Of a stretch of 5,270 nucleotides of DNA, positions 1 to 5,270 are shown piece by piece. Source of the stretch: Candidatus Krumholzibacteriia bacterium (GTDB lineage: Bacteria > Krumholzibacteriota > Krumholzibacteriia > LZORAL124-64-63). The notes beneath the pieces were generated by a model. It was not told the origin of the DNA. It saw only the letters and a list, made by a program, of their open reading frames with translations, and ran no database searches. A program made the translations under genes and the position numbers. Location of the stretch: the NCBI GenBank assembly GCA_030590265.1, contig JAUUYW010000258.1, positions 1 through 5,270 of the forward strand, written 5' to 3'. Position 1 is the stretch's first letter. Each line of letters starts with the position of its first letter.

Positions 1-17
1 CACAAAAAGACAACTAT

Positions 18-695
18 TTGAACCCAGGCAGAACTCCCAAGTTGTTCCTTTTCCGCATCGCCAATAGCAACCGGGCCCTGACTCTCCTGGCTGCTCTCTT
101 CCTGCAAATCGTCCTGCAGCCCCTGGATCAGAGTTTCCCCATAATTTCCTTGTTGGTACAAGTGGGGCTCATCTTCGCGGTCATTTTCATGGTGGCTGAT
201 TGCCGGTCTCATTTGGTAGTGGGCCTTGGCCTTGGCATCCCTGCCACCATCCTCCTGACTATCAGCCACGGCAGTGGATATTCCAACATCACCTGGACAG
301 CCTATTTGCTTGTCCTTGCCCTTTATGTCCATGTGATAAGACTGATGATGATACAGATTTTCAAAGCGGTGAAAATCACCGCAGAGACCATTATCCTGGC
401 CATGTGCACCTATATCTTGCTGGGCACATTCTGGGCACTTCTTTATATCCCAGTGGCAGTGGTGATCCCAGACTCCTTTGTCTTCAATGCTGTGCCTAAC
501 GGAGCGTCCCTGATGGATCAACTCACCTATTTCAGCTTTGTGACCCTGACCACTCTGGGGTATGGAGATATTCTGCCAGTGGCTTCCATAGCCAGATCCC
601 TGGCTATTCTTGAATCCGTAACCGGAACCCTGTTTATTGCCGTGTTGATTTCACGTTTGGTGGGGTCGTACTCTTCCAACCGACGGAAAGACTAG
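18..695 (+). CDS. Six-helix potassium channel-like membrane protein (ion channel family)
   Basis: This is probably a K+-selective channel of the inner membrane. With the TTG at 18 as residue 1 it is 225 aa. Hydrophobic segments lie at about 20-36, 42-60, 65-84, 92-110 and 123-147, followed by a pore helix at about 164-178, the selectivity filter TTLGYGD (178-184) and a last helix at about 190-212. The filter and the following ARSLAILESVTG segment are typical of the bacterial two-helix pore family (Ion_trans_2). The fourth segment has only scattered basic residues (R108, K116, K119) rather than a regular S4 series, so voltage sensing is doubtful. No cytoplasmic RCK or nucleotide-binding domain follows; the protein ends about 13 residues after the last helix. 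The start is uncertain: TTG 18 has no clear Shine-Dalgarno site, and the frame is open to the left edge, so the true start may be outside the window. The stop overlaps that of the convergent acetyltransferase gene. Confidence 0.85.
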   Translation: MNPGRTPKLFLFRIANSNRALTLLAALFLQIVLQPLDQSFPIISLLVQVGLIFAVIFMVADCRSHLVVGLGLGIPATILLTISHGSGYSNITWTAYLLVLALYVHVIRLMMIQIFKAVKITAETIILAMCTYILLGTFWALLYIPVAVVIPDSFVFNAVPNGASLMDQLTYFSFVTLTTLGYGDILPVASIARSLAILESVTGTLFIAVLISRLVGSYSSNRRKD

Positions 696-1177
696 TCTGC
701 GGCCTCAAGAGTTTTTTCGAAATCAAACTCATCGCGCACCGGTATGCCGTAATAACCAATGCGGGGAATGCTTGGCTTGAGCAACCGGATCTTGGTCATG
801 CCGCCAATTCTCACATTGGTCAGGACAAAACCGCGGCGCTGGAAAAAACGGTGGGCATCGAGGTTGTCGTTGGGTGCGATGACCCACATTTTGGTGCAGC
901 CCAAAGCCAGGGCGGTTTCTTCCACTTTTTCCAACAGCATGGTTCCCACCCCGGAGAACTGACTCAAGCTGTCAATGGTCACCAACTCGCACACATCATC
1001 CATGATGTGGTAAGTGGCAACGCCCAGACGTTCGGGGCCCAGGGTGACAATAAAACCGGGGAGTTTGTGGGGATCGTGCACTTCGTTGCGGGAGACGACA
1101 AACTCCCCACCGAAAAGCAATTCGGTGCGCTCTTTGACCCAGGTCCTGTCGTCTTCGGAAAGCAGGCTGACTTTCAT
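692..1177 (-). CDS. GNAT family N-acetyltransferase
   Basis: This is a predicted acetyl-CoA-dependent N-acetyltransferase of 161 aa, with substrate unknown. The core acetyl-CoA site (motif A) is seen as strand CELVTIDSL (63-71) followed by QFSGVG (73-78), the Q-x-x-G-x-G pyrophosphate loop, and the helix TMLLEKVEETALALG. Motif B is NLDAHRFFQRRGF (105-117). A C-terminal tail with IPRIGYYGIPVRDE (137-150) follows; similar GIPIRDE tails occur in a subgroup of bacterial GNAT proteins. The frame is open up to a TTG at 1246. I chose ATG 1177 because the protein then starts just before the fold, a weak purine-rich site (GGGAAAATAGAA) precedes it, and the extra 23 codons cover palindromic, apparently regulatory DNA. 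The gene is transcribed divergently from the polyferredoxin gene and its stop interlocks with the channel gene stop. There are no functional partners nearby. Confidence 0.88.
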   Translation of the reverse strand: MKVSLLSEDDRTWVKERTELLFGGEFVVSRNEVHDPHKLPGFIVTLGPERLGVATYHIMDDVCELVTIDSLSQFSGVGTMLLEKVEETALALGCTKMWVIAPNDNLDAHRFFQRRGFVLTNVRIGGMTKIRLLKPSIPRIGYYGIPVRDEFDFEKTLEAAD

Positions 1178-1195
1178 TTCTATTTTCCCGGCTTC

Positions 1196-1239
1196 GATTC
1201 GAATCCCAATACTCAACTGGTGAAGTCCCAATAGTGGGA
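1196..1239. promoter_or_regulatory. Palindromes and direct repeat upstream of the acetyltransferase gene
   Basis: Just upstream of ATG 1177 there is a perfect 10-bp palindrome GATTCGAATC (1196-1205). It overlaps the first of two direct copies of TCCCAATA (1204-1211 and 1226-1233), which are 22 bp apart, close to two helical turns. The second copy forms the left half of an inverted repeat TCCCA-ATAG-TGGGA (1226-1239). This spacing and symmetry suggest a protein-binding site, possibly an operator controlling the acetyltransferase gene. No regulator is identified, and short palindromes can occur by chance. Confidence 0.35.
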
Positions 1240-1293
1240 AATGCAACTCCAGGATGCAAGTTCAACCCGGAATTCTGACAATGGAAGCCAAGA

Positions 1294-1321
1294 TGACGCC
1301 TTCGGTGACACCTTGGTGACA
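1294..1321. repeat. Tandem 11/12-bp direct repeat, possible activator binding site
   Basis: Three tandem units begin at 1294 (TGACGCCTTCGG), 1306 (TGACACCTTGG) and 1317 (TGACA, partial). A further isolated TGACA lies at 1276-1280. The period of about one helical turn puts the units on one face of the DNA. Read on the - strand the cores are TTGTCAC, GTGTCAC and GCGTCAT with 4-5 bp spacers. That arrangement resembles the 11-bp direct-repeat sites of OmpR/PhoB-type response regulators, although the spacers are not AT-rich as in a classic Pho box. The array ends 22 bp before the TATAAT box at 1344, a suitable distance for an activator. The function is inferred. Confidence 0.4.
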
Positions 1322-1343
1322 AACCGGATCATTTTATCCACAT

Positions 1344-1349
1344 TATAAT
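1344..1349 (+). promoter_or_regulatory. Probable -10 box of the polyferredoxin promoter
   Basis: TATAAT matches the sigma-70 -10 consensus exactly, in the non-coding region before the polyferredoxin gene. It would place the transcription start near 1356. No good -35 box lies 16-18 bp upstream (AAACCG or similar) and there is no TG extension. If real, the promoter probably needs an activator, and the direct repeats at 1294-1321 are the natural candidate site. It also argues against translation starting at the TTG at 1350. Confidence 0.45.
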
Positions 1350-1430
1350 TTGCGGGGTCAATTGGGGCCTGTTATTTTTGCAACACACAGGAGAAGATTT
1401 CCGACCTATTCAACAGATTCCGGTTTCAAA

Positions 1431-2555
1431 ATGCGGGCTTTCCCGCTGGAGATAAACGTGTTCCGCAAACGCACTCCCGAAGAGCGCCAGACAGCCGCCA
1501 AACGAAGACGGCTAGTCTTCCAATCCCGCCCCCGGCCACCCTTTCGCCTGCGCACTGCGGTGCAATTATTGAGTATCGGAACAATTCTGCTCATTGGCTG
1601 GCAGTTTATCACCTGGGTCCAGGGTTTGGAAAACGGCATCACCACCGGCACTCGCCCACCGGGTGTGGAAGGCTTCCTGCCCATCAGTGCCTTGATCAGT
1701 CTCCGTCACTGGTTTGAAAGTGGAGAGTTCTCCCGGGTGCATCCCGCCGGCCTGGTTTTGCTTTGTTTGATTCTGCTGACCGGACTGCTTTTGAAGAAGG
1801 CTTTTTGTTCCTGGCTCTGCCCTGTGGGCACCTTTGCCGAATTTCTGGCGCGTCTCTCCCACCGGGTTTTTGGTCGTCGTTTGAAGCTGCCCTCATGGCT
1901 CGACTATCCTTTGATGAGCCTGAAATATTTGCTCCTGCTGTTCTTTGGTTACGCCATCTTCGTCACCATGACTTCAAATGAAATCAGTGCGTTTTTGGTG
2001 ACGCCCTACAACAAAGTGGCAGACATCAAGATGCTGTATTTCTTCGCCCACTTATCACCCACTTCCCTTTGGACCATTTCCATTTTGACGGTGCTTTCTT
2101 TCGTATTGCCATATTTCTGGTGCCGATATCTGTGTCCCTATGGAGCCTTGATCGGCATGGTTTCACTGTTTTCCCTCACCAAAGTCAAACGTAGCCCAGC
2201 CGATTGCACCAGTTGTGGAAAATGTGCCGCCGTCTGTCCCTCGTTTCTGGCGGTGGACTTGAAAACCATCGTCCACTCCGTGGAATGCACCGGTTGCCTG
2301 GAGTGCGTGGAGAATTGTCCCGAAGGGGATGCCCTGCAAGTGAGCACACCACGATTCTGGCAACGCAAGGTGCGGCCGGTGGTGTTTGCCGTTCTGGTGC
2401 TGGGGCTTTTCTATGGTGGCATTCAACTGGCGCGTCTCAGCGGGTTCTGGCGCAGCAATATTGATCAATCCGAACTGGTGGACCGGATCAATCGTGGACT
2501 TGATGGTCCTGATTACGATCATGTGGGTCGGCCCAGCTCCAACCACCAGGAATAA
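1431..2555 (+). CDS. Membrane polyferredoxin, NapH/YccM-like 4Fe-4S protein
   Basis: This is a predicted inner-membrane electron-transfer protein of 374 aa. A basic N-terminal stretch (KRRR, 24-27) is followed by hydrophobic segments at about 43-61, 105-121, 164-180, 211-230 and 316-335. Two CxxxCP motifs, CSWLCP (126-131) and CRYLCP (231-236), are typical of the NapH/NosR/CcoG-type membrane domain. A soluble loop between the last two helices carries two full 4Fe-4S motifs: C259-x2-C262-x2-C265-x3-C269-P and C286-x2-C289-x2-C292-x3-C296-P. Such proteins pass electrons between the quinone pool and partner redox proteins, but no partner is encoded here. The start is uncertain. The TTG at 1350 abuts the TATAAT box, ATG 1431 has no clear ribosome site, and GTG 1458 has GGAG six bases upstream and would give 365 aa with the same domains. 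The kinase gene follows 105 bp downstream on the same strand. Confidence 0.9.
   Translation: MRAFPLEINVFRKRTPEERQTAAKRRRLVFQSRPRPPFRLRTAVQLLSIGTILLIGWQFITWVQGLENGITTGTRPPGVEGFLPISALISLRHWFESGEFSRVHPAGLVLLCLILLTGLLLKKAFCSWLCPVGTFAEFLARLSHRVFGRRLKLPSWLDYPLMSLKYLLLLFFGYAIFVTMTSNEISAFLVTPYNKVADIKMLYFFAHLSPTSLWTISILTVLSFVLPYFWCRYLCPYGALIGMVSLFSLTKVKRSPADCTSCGKCAAVCPSFLAVDLKTIVHSVECTGCLECVENCPEGDALQVSTPRFWQRKVRPVVFAVLVLGLFYGGIQLARLSGFWRSNIDQSELVDRINRGLDGPDYDHVGRPSSNHQE
1448..1451 (+). promoter_or_regulatory. Shine-Dalgarno site favouring GTG 1458 as the polyferredoxin start
   Basis: GGAG lies six bases before an in-frame GTG at 1458. It is the only well-spaced ribosome-binding site near the 5' end of the polyferredoxin gene. 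The ATG at 1431 has only a pyrimidine-rich leader. An AGGAG at 1389-1393 is followed by no ATG, GTG or TTG at a suitable distance. Starting at 1458 would remove nine residues and keep the basic stretch before the first membrane helix. Confidence 0.4.
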
Positions 2556-2649
2556 CATACTCAAGGTTAAGGATTTCCTTGCCGATGTATTGGGGACCAA
2601 GACTTTCACCCTCTGGCGAAGGTTTTGTGGTTCATTGCCCGACATCAGC

Positions 2650-2655
2650 AGAGGA
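2650..2655 (+). promoter_or_regulatory. Ribosome binding site deciding the kinase start
   Basis: AGAGGA sits five bases upstream of ATG 2661. It touches or overlaps the alternative ATG at 2655, so it cannot serve that start. The TTG at 2625 has only a crowded AAGG two bases before it. This supports 2661 as the start of the histidine kinase gene. Confidence 0.55.
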
Positions 2656-2660
2656 TGCCC

Positions 2661-4520
2661 ATGGCCAAGGCCAAAAAGTCAGCCGACCATCATATACCCG
2701 AATTGAACCGATTGGCCAATGCCGAGCTGGCCAAACGCTCTTTGCGCGTTTCCTTTGTCTATTTACCAGTCACCATTATCGTTGCTCTCATCACCGACCT
2801 GCACAAATATGCCCCATACCAAACCCTGGCCTATCTTGTTCTTTTCCTTGTGGTTGGATTTTTGCGTACCAGGCACGCTCATAGATTCGATTCCATCCAT
2901 GACCAGAATCCTGGCCGCTGGTTGAAACAGTTTAGTATTCTGGTCATGATTCCAGTTTTGGCCCTGGGCGCCGTCTTTCCCTTGGTATTCTTCCAATCGG
3001 GTGCTGGATGGGACTTGATCATTTGCCTCCTGAGTTTGTGTGGAATTTCCGCTGGAGCCACCAGCAGCATGTCCGCTCGAATAGGAATATTGCGTGCATT
3101 CCAGTTGGGAATCCTGGGACCCGCCATACCCACATTGATAATTTTCGGGGAAGGCCGGGTTCAAGCTCTATCCTTATTGATCATAATATACCTGGCTCAA
3201 GTCCTCATTTTGGGACGTTACTTTCATAAGGAATTCTGGTCGGGACTACGGGCCCAGCATCAACTCAAACTTCGGGCCAAATCCCTCGAAGAAGCCAGTG
3301 CCAAAGCCGAACTGGCCGTAAAGGCCAAAGGCGATTTCCTGGCCAACATGAGCCATGAAATCCGCACCCCCATGAACGGCATCATCGGCTTGACCCGGCT
3401 CGTGCTGGAATCCGATCTGGACGAACAGCAACGGGATTTCATGGAGGATGTCAAATCCTCTGGTGACACCCTGTTGACCATCATCAATGAAATCCTGGAT
3501 TTCTCTAAAATCGAAGCGGGTGGCCTCGAGCTTGAATCGGCTCCTTTCTCTTTGCAAAATGTCTTGGAAAAAGCCATTCATCCTCTTCGCATTTCGGCGG
3601 ACAGTCGGGGCAATGAGCTGATTTTGGAATATGATGACAATATCCCCAGCCTATTGAACGGTGACTCCCACCGAATATGGCAGATCCTGACCAACCTGGC
3701 GGGCAACTCCATCAAATTTACTGAAAACGGGAAAATCACCCTCAGCGCTGAAATGATGGGCCATTCGGGCAACCTCTGTTCTTTGATGTTGAAAGTTGAC
3801 GATACGGGAATCGGCATCCCCGAAGAAGCCCAGGCCTCCATTTTCCAGTCCTTCAGCCAGGCTGATGGTTCCACCACCCGCAAATTTGGGGGCACCGGTC
3901 TGGGCTTGGCCATTTCCAGCAAACTTGTGGAATTGATGGGAGGAGCCATAACCCTGACCAGCGTTGAAGGTCAAGGCAGCACTTTTGCCATTCTTCTGAA
4001 CCTGGAAGCCGCATCTGATGAAAGCAAATCCACAGACAAGGATACCAGCAAGAACCACACGATATCGCTGGACGGCTTGAGGGTTTTGTTGGCCGAGGAC
4101 AACAACGTCAACGCCAAACTTGCCACCCGACTTCTGGAAAAATTAAATATCAAGGTGGCATGGGTTCTTGACGGGGCCCTGGCAGTGGAAGCCTGGCAAA
4201 ACAACTCTTACGACCTGGTGCTCATGGATGTTCAGATGCCGGTGATGGATGGATTCGATGCCACCGTGCAAATCAGACAGGAAGAAGAAGGAACCGGCAA
4301 CCACATTCCCATTATTGCCCTGACCGCCCATGCCCTGGAAGGTTACCGGGAATTGTGCCTGGAAAAAGGAATGGATGACTTTCTGACCAAACCCATTAAT
4401 CCGCGAAAAATGCGGGAAACAATGGCTCTGTGGGCGCCTGAAGAATACCAGCAAAAAATCCCCCAAAATGGCCATCATAACAATCAACAAAACAATCAAC
4501 CTGTGCCGCAGTCCGTCTGA
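2661..4520 (+). CDS. Hybrid sensor histidine kinase with six-helix membrane sensor and receiver domain
   Basis: This is a 619-aa inner-membrane two-component kinase. Six hydrophobic segments lie at about 31-47, 53-69, 91-111, 117-136, 144-162 and 168-186, with very short loops and no sizeable periplasmic domain. A charged, probably coiled-coil linker (196-222) leads to HisKA, with the phospho-acceptor H232 in SHEIRTPMNG. HATPase_c has the N box (N345, N349), the G1 box D381-TGIG and the G2 box GGTGLGL (410-416). A linker rich in Ser, Lys and Asp precedes a receiver domain at about 474-590 with acidic pair E479/D480, phospho-acceptor D523 (MDVQMPVMDG), T555 and K577, so all catalytic residues are present. 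There is no PAS, HAMP, HPt or DNA-binding output domain, so phosphate probably passes to a separate HPt protein or regulator. The last 30 residues are rich in Gln, Asn and His. The 3' end overlaps mogA by 25 bp. The signal sensed is unknown. Confidence 0.95.
   Translation: MAKAKKSADHHIPELNRLANAELAKRSLRVSFVYLPVTIIVALITDLHKYAPYQTLAYLVLFLVVGFLRTRHAHRFDSIHDQNPGRWLKQFSILVMIPVLALGAVFPLVFFQSGAGWDLIICLLSLCGISAGATSSMSARIGILRAFQLGILGPAIPTLIIFGEGRVQALSLLIIIYLAQVLILGRYFHKEFWSGLRAQHQLKLRAKSLEEASAKAELAVKAKGDFLANMSHEIRTPMNGIIGLTRLVLESDLDEQQRDFMEDVKSSGDTLLTIINEILDFSKIEAGGLELESAPFSLQNVLEKAIHPLRISADSRGNELILEYDDNIPSLLNGDSHRIWQILTNLAGNSIKFTENGKITLSAEMMGHSGNLCSLMLKVDDTGIGIPEEAQASIFQSFSQADGSTTRKFGGTGLGLAISSKLVELMGGAITLTSVEGQGSTFAILLNLEAASDESKSTDKDTSKNHTISLDGLRVLLAEDNNVNAKLATRLLEKLNIKVAWVLDGALAVEAWQNNSYDLVLMDVQMPVMDGFDATVQIRQEEEGTGNHIPIIALTAHALEGYRELCLEKGMDDFLTKPINPRKMRETMALWAPEEYQQKIPQNGHHNNQQNNQPVPQSV
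4479..4500. repeat. Short direct repeat AACAATCAAC x2 at the convergent gene ends
   Basis: AACAATCAAC occurs at 4479-4488 and 4491-4500, a 12-bp period. It lies in the low-complexity tail of the kinase gene and covers the mogA stop codon. Since 12 bp is a whole number of codons, the upstream copy adds a second in-frame TGA for mogA on the - strand (4484-4486) behind the real one (4496-4498). It probably arose by slippage duplication. Confidence 0.6.
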
Positions 4521-5011
4521 TCTCCCTGCAGTTTTGCCACCAGATGACCCACCGCCGGCCACACAGCCTCCAGATTTTCCAAAGCTGCCCTTGGGCTGCC
4601 CGGCAGGTTGATGATCAGAGAGCCGGCCCTGGTACCGGCCAAAGCCCTGCTGACAATGGCGTGGGGTGATTTTTCCATGCTGATGGCACGCATGCGTTCG
4701 CCGAAGCCCGGCATTTGGCGATGCAGGATGGCCACAGTGGCCTCGGGAGTCACATCGCGCGGCGAAACCCCAGTGCCACCGCAGGTCAGAATAAGATCGT
4801 AGCGATCTTCATCCGCCCACTGAATCAAACGTTGGCTGATGAGTTCCTCTTCATCGGGCAGCAGGTCCAATACAATTTCCACATGACCAGCTTGTTCCAG
4901 AAACTTCACCAAAGCAGGCCCACTGAGATCCTCCCGCAATCCTTTGGAACCTTTGTCGCTGAGCACCAGAACCGCACAGCGCAGGGGCTGGAATTTGTGG
5001 TGATGACTCAT
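4496..5011 (-). CDS. mogA: Molybdopterin adenylyltransferase (MogA/MoaB family)
   Basis: This is a 171-aa cytoplasmic enzyme of molybdenum cofactor synthesis, predicted to transfer AMP from ATP to molybdopterin before molybdate insertion. The MoCF-binding fold is shown by AVLVLSDKGSKG (13-24) at the first strand, by the nucleotide/pterin loop TCGGTGVSPRDVTPEAT (76-92) with its conserved Gly-Gly-Thr-Gly and D86, by PGFGERMR (101-108), and by the C-terminal signature INLPGSPRAALENLEAVWP (134-152). The length is close to that of E. coli MoaB (about 170 aa), whereas E. coli MogA is about 195 aa. The PGFGERMR segment and the pairing with moaC make the adenylyltransferase role the more likely one. 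ATG 5011 overlaps the moaC stop as ATGA, with AAAGGA (complement of 5021-5026) nine bases upstream. Translation is thus probably coupled to moaC. The 3' end runs 25 bp into the convergent kinase gene. Confidence 0.88.
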   Translation of the reverse strand: MSHHHKFQPLRCAVLVLSDKGSKGLREDLSGPALVKFLEQAGHVEIVLDLLPDEEELISQRLIQWADEDRYDLILTCGGTGVSPRDVTPEATVAILHRQMPGFGERMRAISMEKSPHAIVSRALAGTRAGSLIINLPGSPRAALENLEAVWPAVGHLVAKLQGDQTDCGTG

Positions 5012-5270
5012 TCGCCCCCATCCTTTCGACTATAAACTCCACTCTTGCCACCACTTTTGTACTGCAATTGGACCGGCCCGATTGTGATACCTTTGTCCAG
5101 TCCTTTGCACATGTCGTAAATCGTCAAGGCGGCCACAGAGGCACCGGTCATGGCTTCCATTTCCACACCGGTTCTTTCCACTGCTCCCACTTCACAAGTC
5201 GCTTTGATTGTGCCGGAATTCCTGTCGTGGGAAAAATCCACCGCCACATGATGGATAGCCAGTGGGTGGG
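5008..5270 (-). CDS. moaC: Cyclic pyranopterin monophosphate synthase MoaC (C-terminal part, 5' end outside the window)
   Basis: This is the C-terminal part of MoaC, about 87 codons, cut by the right edge. MoaC converts the 3',8-cyclo-GTP product of MoaA into cyclic pyranopterin monophosphate in the cytoplasm. The visible protein starts with HPLAIHHVAVDF, equivalent to the CHPL region of E. coli MoaC with catalytic H77. It continues with TGVEMEAMTGASVAALT and IYDMCKGLDKG, where D and K correspond to E. coli D128 and K131, then IGPVQL and the SGGKSG tail. The segment aligns along its length with E. coli MoaC (161 aa), so roughly the first half is missing here. A GTG at 5247 could be mistaken for the start, but the frame upstream still encodes conserved MoaC residues. 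The stop overlaps the mogA start by four bases (ATGA), indicating a moaC-mogA operon. Confidence 0.95.
   Translation of the reverse strand, partial: HPLAIHHVAVDFSHDRNSGTIKATCEVGAVERTGVEMEAMTGASVAALTIYDMCKGLDKGITIGPVQLQYKSGGKSGVYSRKDGGE

Noticed and set aside
851..1234. 127-codon + strand open frame opposite the acetyltransferase gene
   Set aside because: It is antisense to clear GNAT motifs A and B, and its translation shows no membrane, domain or motif pattern.
1178..1246. N-terminal extension of the acetyltransferase to TTG 1246
   Set aside because: The GGAG before this TTG is directly adjacent and badly spaced. The extension contains palindromic non-coding-type DNA, and ATG 1177 starts at the expected fold boundary.
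1389..1400. AGGAG followed by a possible leader peptide start (ATT 1397)
   Set aside because: There is only an ATT codon at usable distance and no peptide with leader-like features, so I do not call a small ORF.
2562..2581. Possible terminator hairpin (CAAGG ... CCTTG) between polyferredoxin and kinase genes
   Set aside because: The stem has only five pairs with a ten-base loop, is not GC-rich and has no following U run. It is too weak to call.
2163..2645. 160-codon open frame on the - strand across the polyferredoxin 3' end
   Set aside because: It lies antisense to the well-supported 4Fe-4S coding region, has no recognisable domain and no ribosome site that I can see. It is a shadow of the real gene.
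4143..4562. 139-codon - strand open frame across the receiver domain and kinase-mogA junction
   Set aside because: It is antisense to the receiver active site and overlaps mogA in another frame. The composition is what an antisense frame gives.
4622..4639. GC-rich inverted repeat GCCGG ... CCGGC
   Set aside because: It lies inside mogA coding sequence over conserved residues, without a T run. It is explained by codon content.
5008..5247. Complete 79-aa small protein starting at GTG 5247
   Set aside because: The same frame upstream to 5270 encodes HPLAIHH, matching the conserved MoaC region around the catalytic His. It is a truncated view of moaC, not a separate small gene.
1..5270. tRNA, rRNA, CRISPR array, insertion sequence or phage attachment site
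   Set aside because: No cloverleaf-like element, regularly spaced repeat array, transposase motif or terminal inverted repeat was seen on either strand.

Overview
This 5.3-kb window is a densely packed piece of bacterial chromosome. It holds six protein genes in three back-to-back groups, with no RNA gene, mobile element or CRISPR array that I can see. Shine-Dalgarno-type sites, four-base gene overlaps and the protein families point to a bacterium. The hybrid histidine kinase, the NapH/YccM-type polyferredoxin and the bacterial-type MoaC/MogA pair would fit a Gram-negative-type respiratory organism of moderate GC content. I cannot name the phylum from the sequence.

Region 1 (about 1-1180) has a small six-helix K+ channel-like protein on the + strand. 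It converges with a GNAT acetyltransferase on the - strand, and the two stop codons interlock in one CTAG. The frame of the channel gene is open to the left edge, so its 5' end may lie outside the window.

Region 2 (about 1180-1430) is the only sizeable non-coding stretch and separates two divergent genes. It holds a perfect TATAAT box, an 11/12-bp tandem direct repeat (TGAC-CCTT-GG units) just upstream of it, and palindromic and direct-repeat elements next to the acetyltransferase start. It looks like a regulated divergent promoter region.

Region 3 (about 1431-4520, + strand) has a membrane polyferredoxin followed 105 bp later by a hybrid sensor histidine kinase. The kinase has six predicted membrane segments, HisKA, HATPase_c and a receiver domain. 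The two could be co-transcribed. A link between membrane electron transfer and signalling is inference only.

Region 4 (4496-5270, - strand) has the molybdenum cofactor genes moaC (cut by the right edge) and mogA, overlapping by ATGA. mogA converges on the kinase gene with a 25-bp antisense overlap of coding ends. MoaC makes cyclic pyranopterin monophosphate. MogA adenylylates molybdopterin before molybdate insertion.

Nothing here amounts to a clearly new multi-gene system. The points most worth a second look are the repeat array and promoter at 1294-1349, the unassigned membrane sensor domain of the kinase and its pairing with the polyferredoxin, and the tightly interlocked convergent gene ends.
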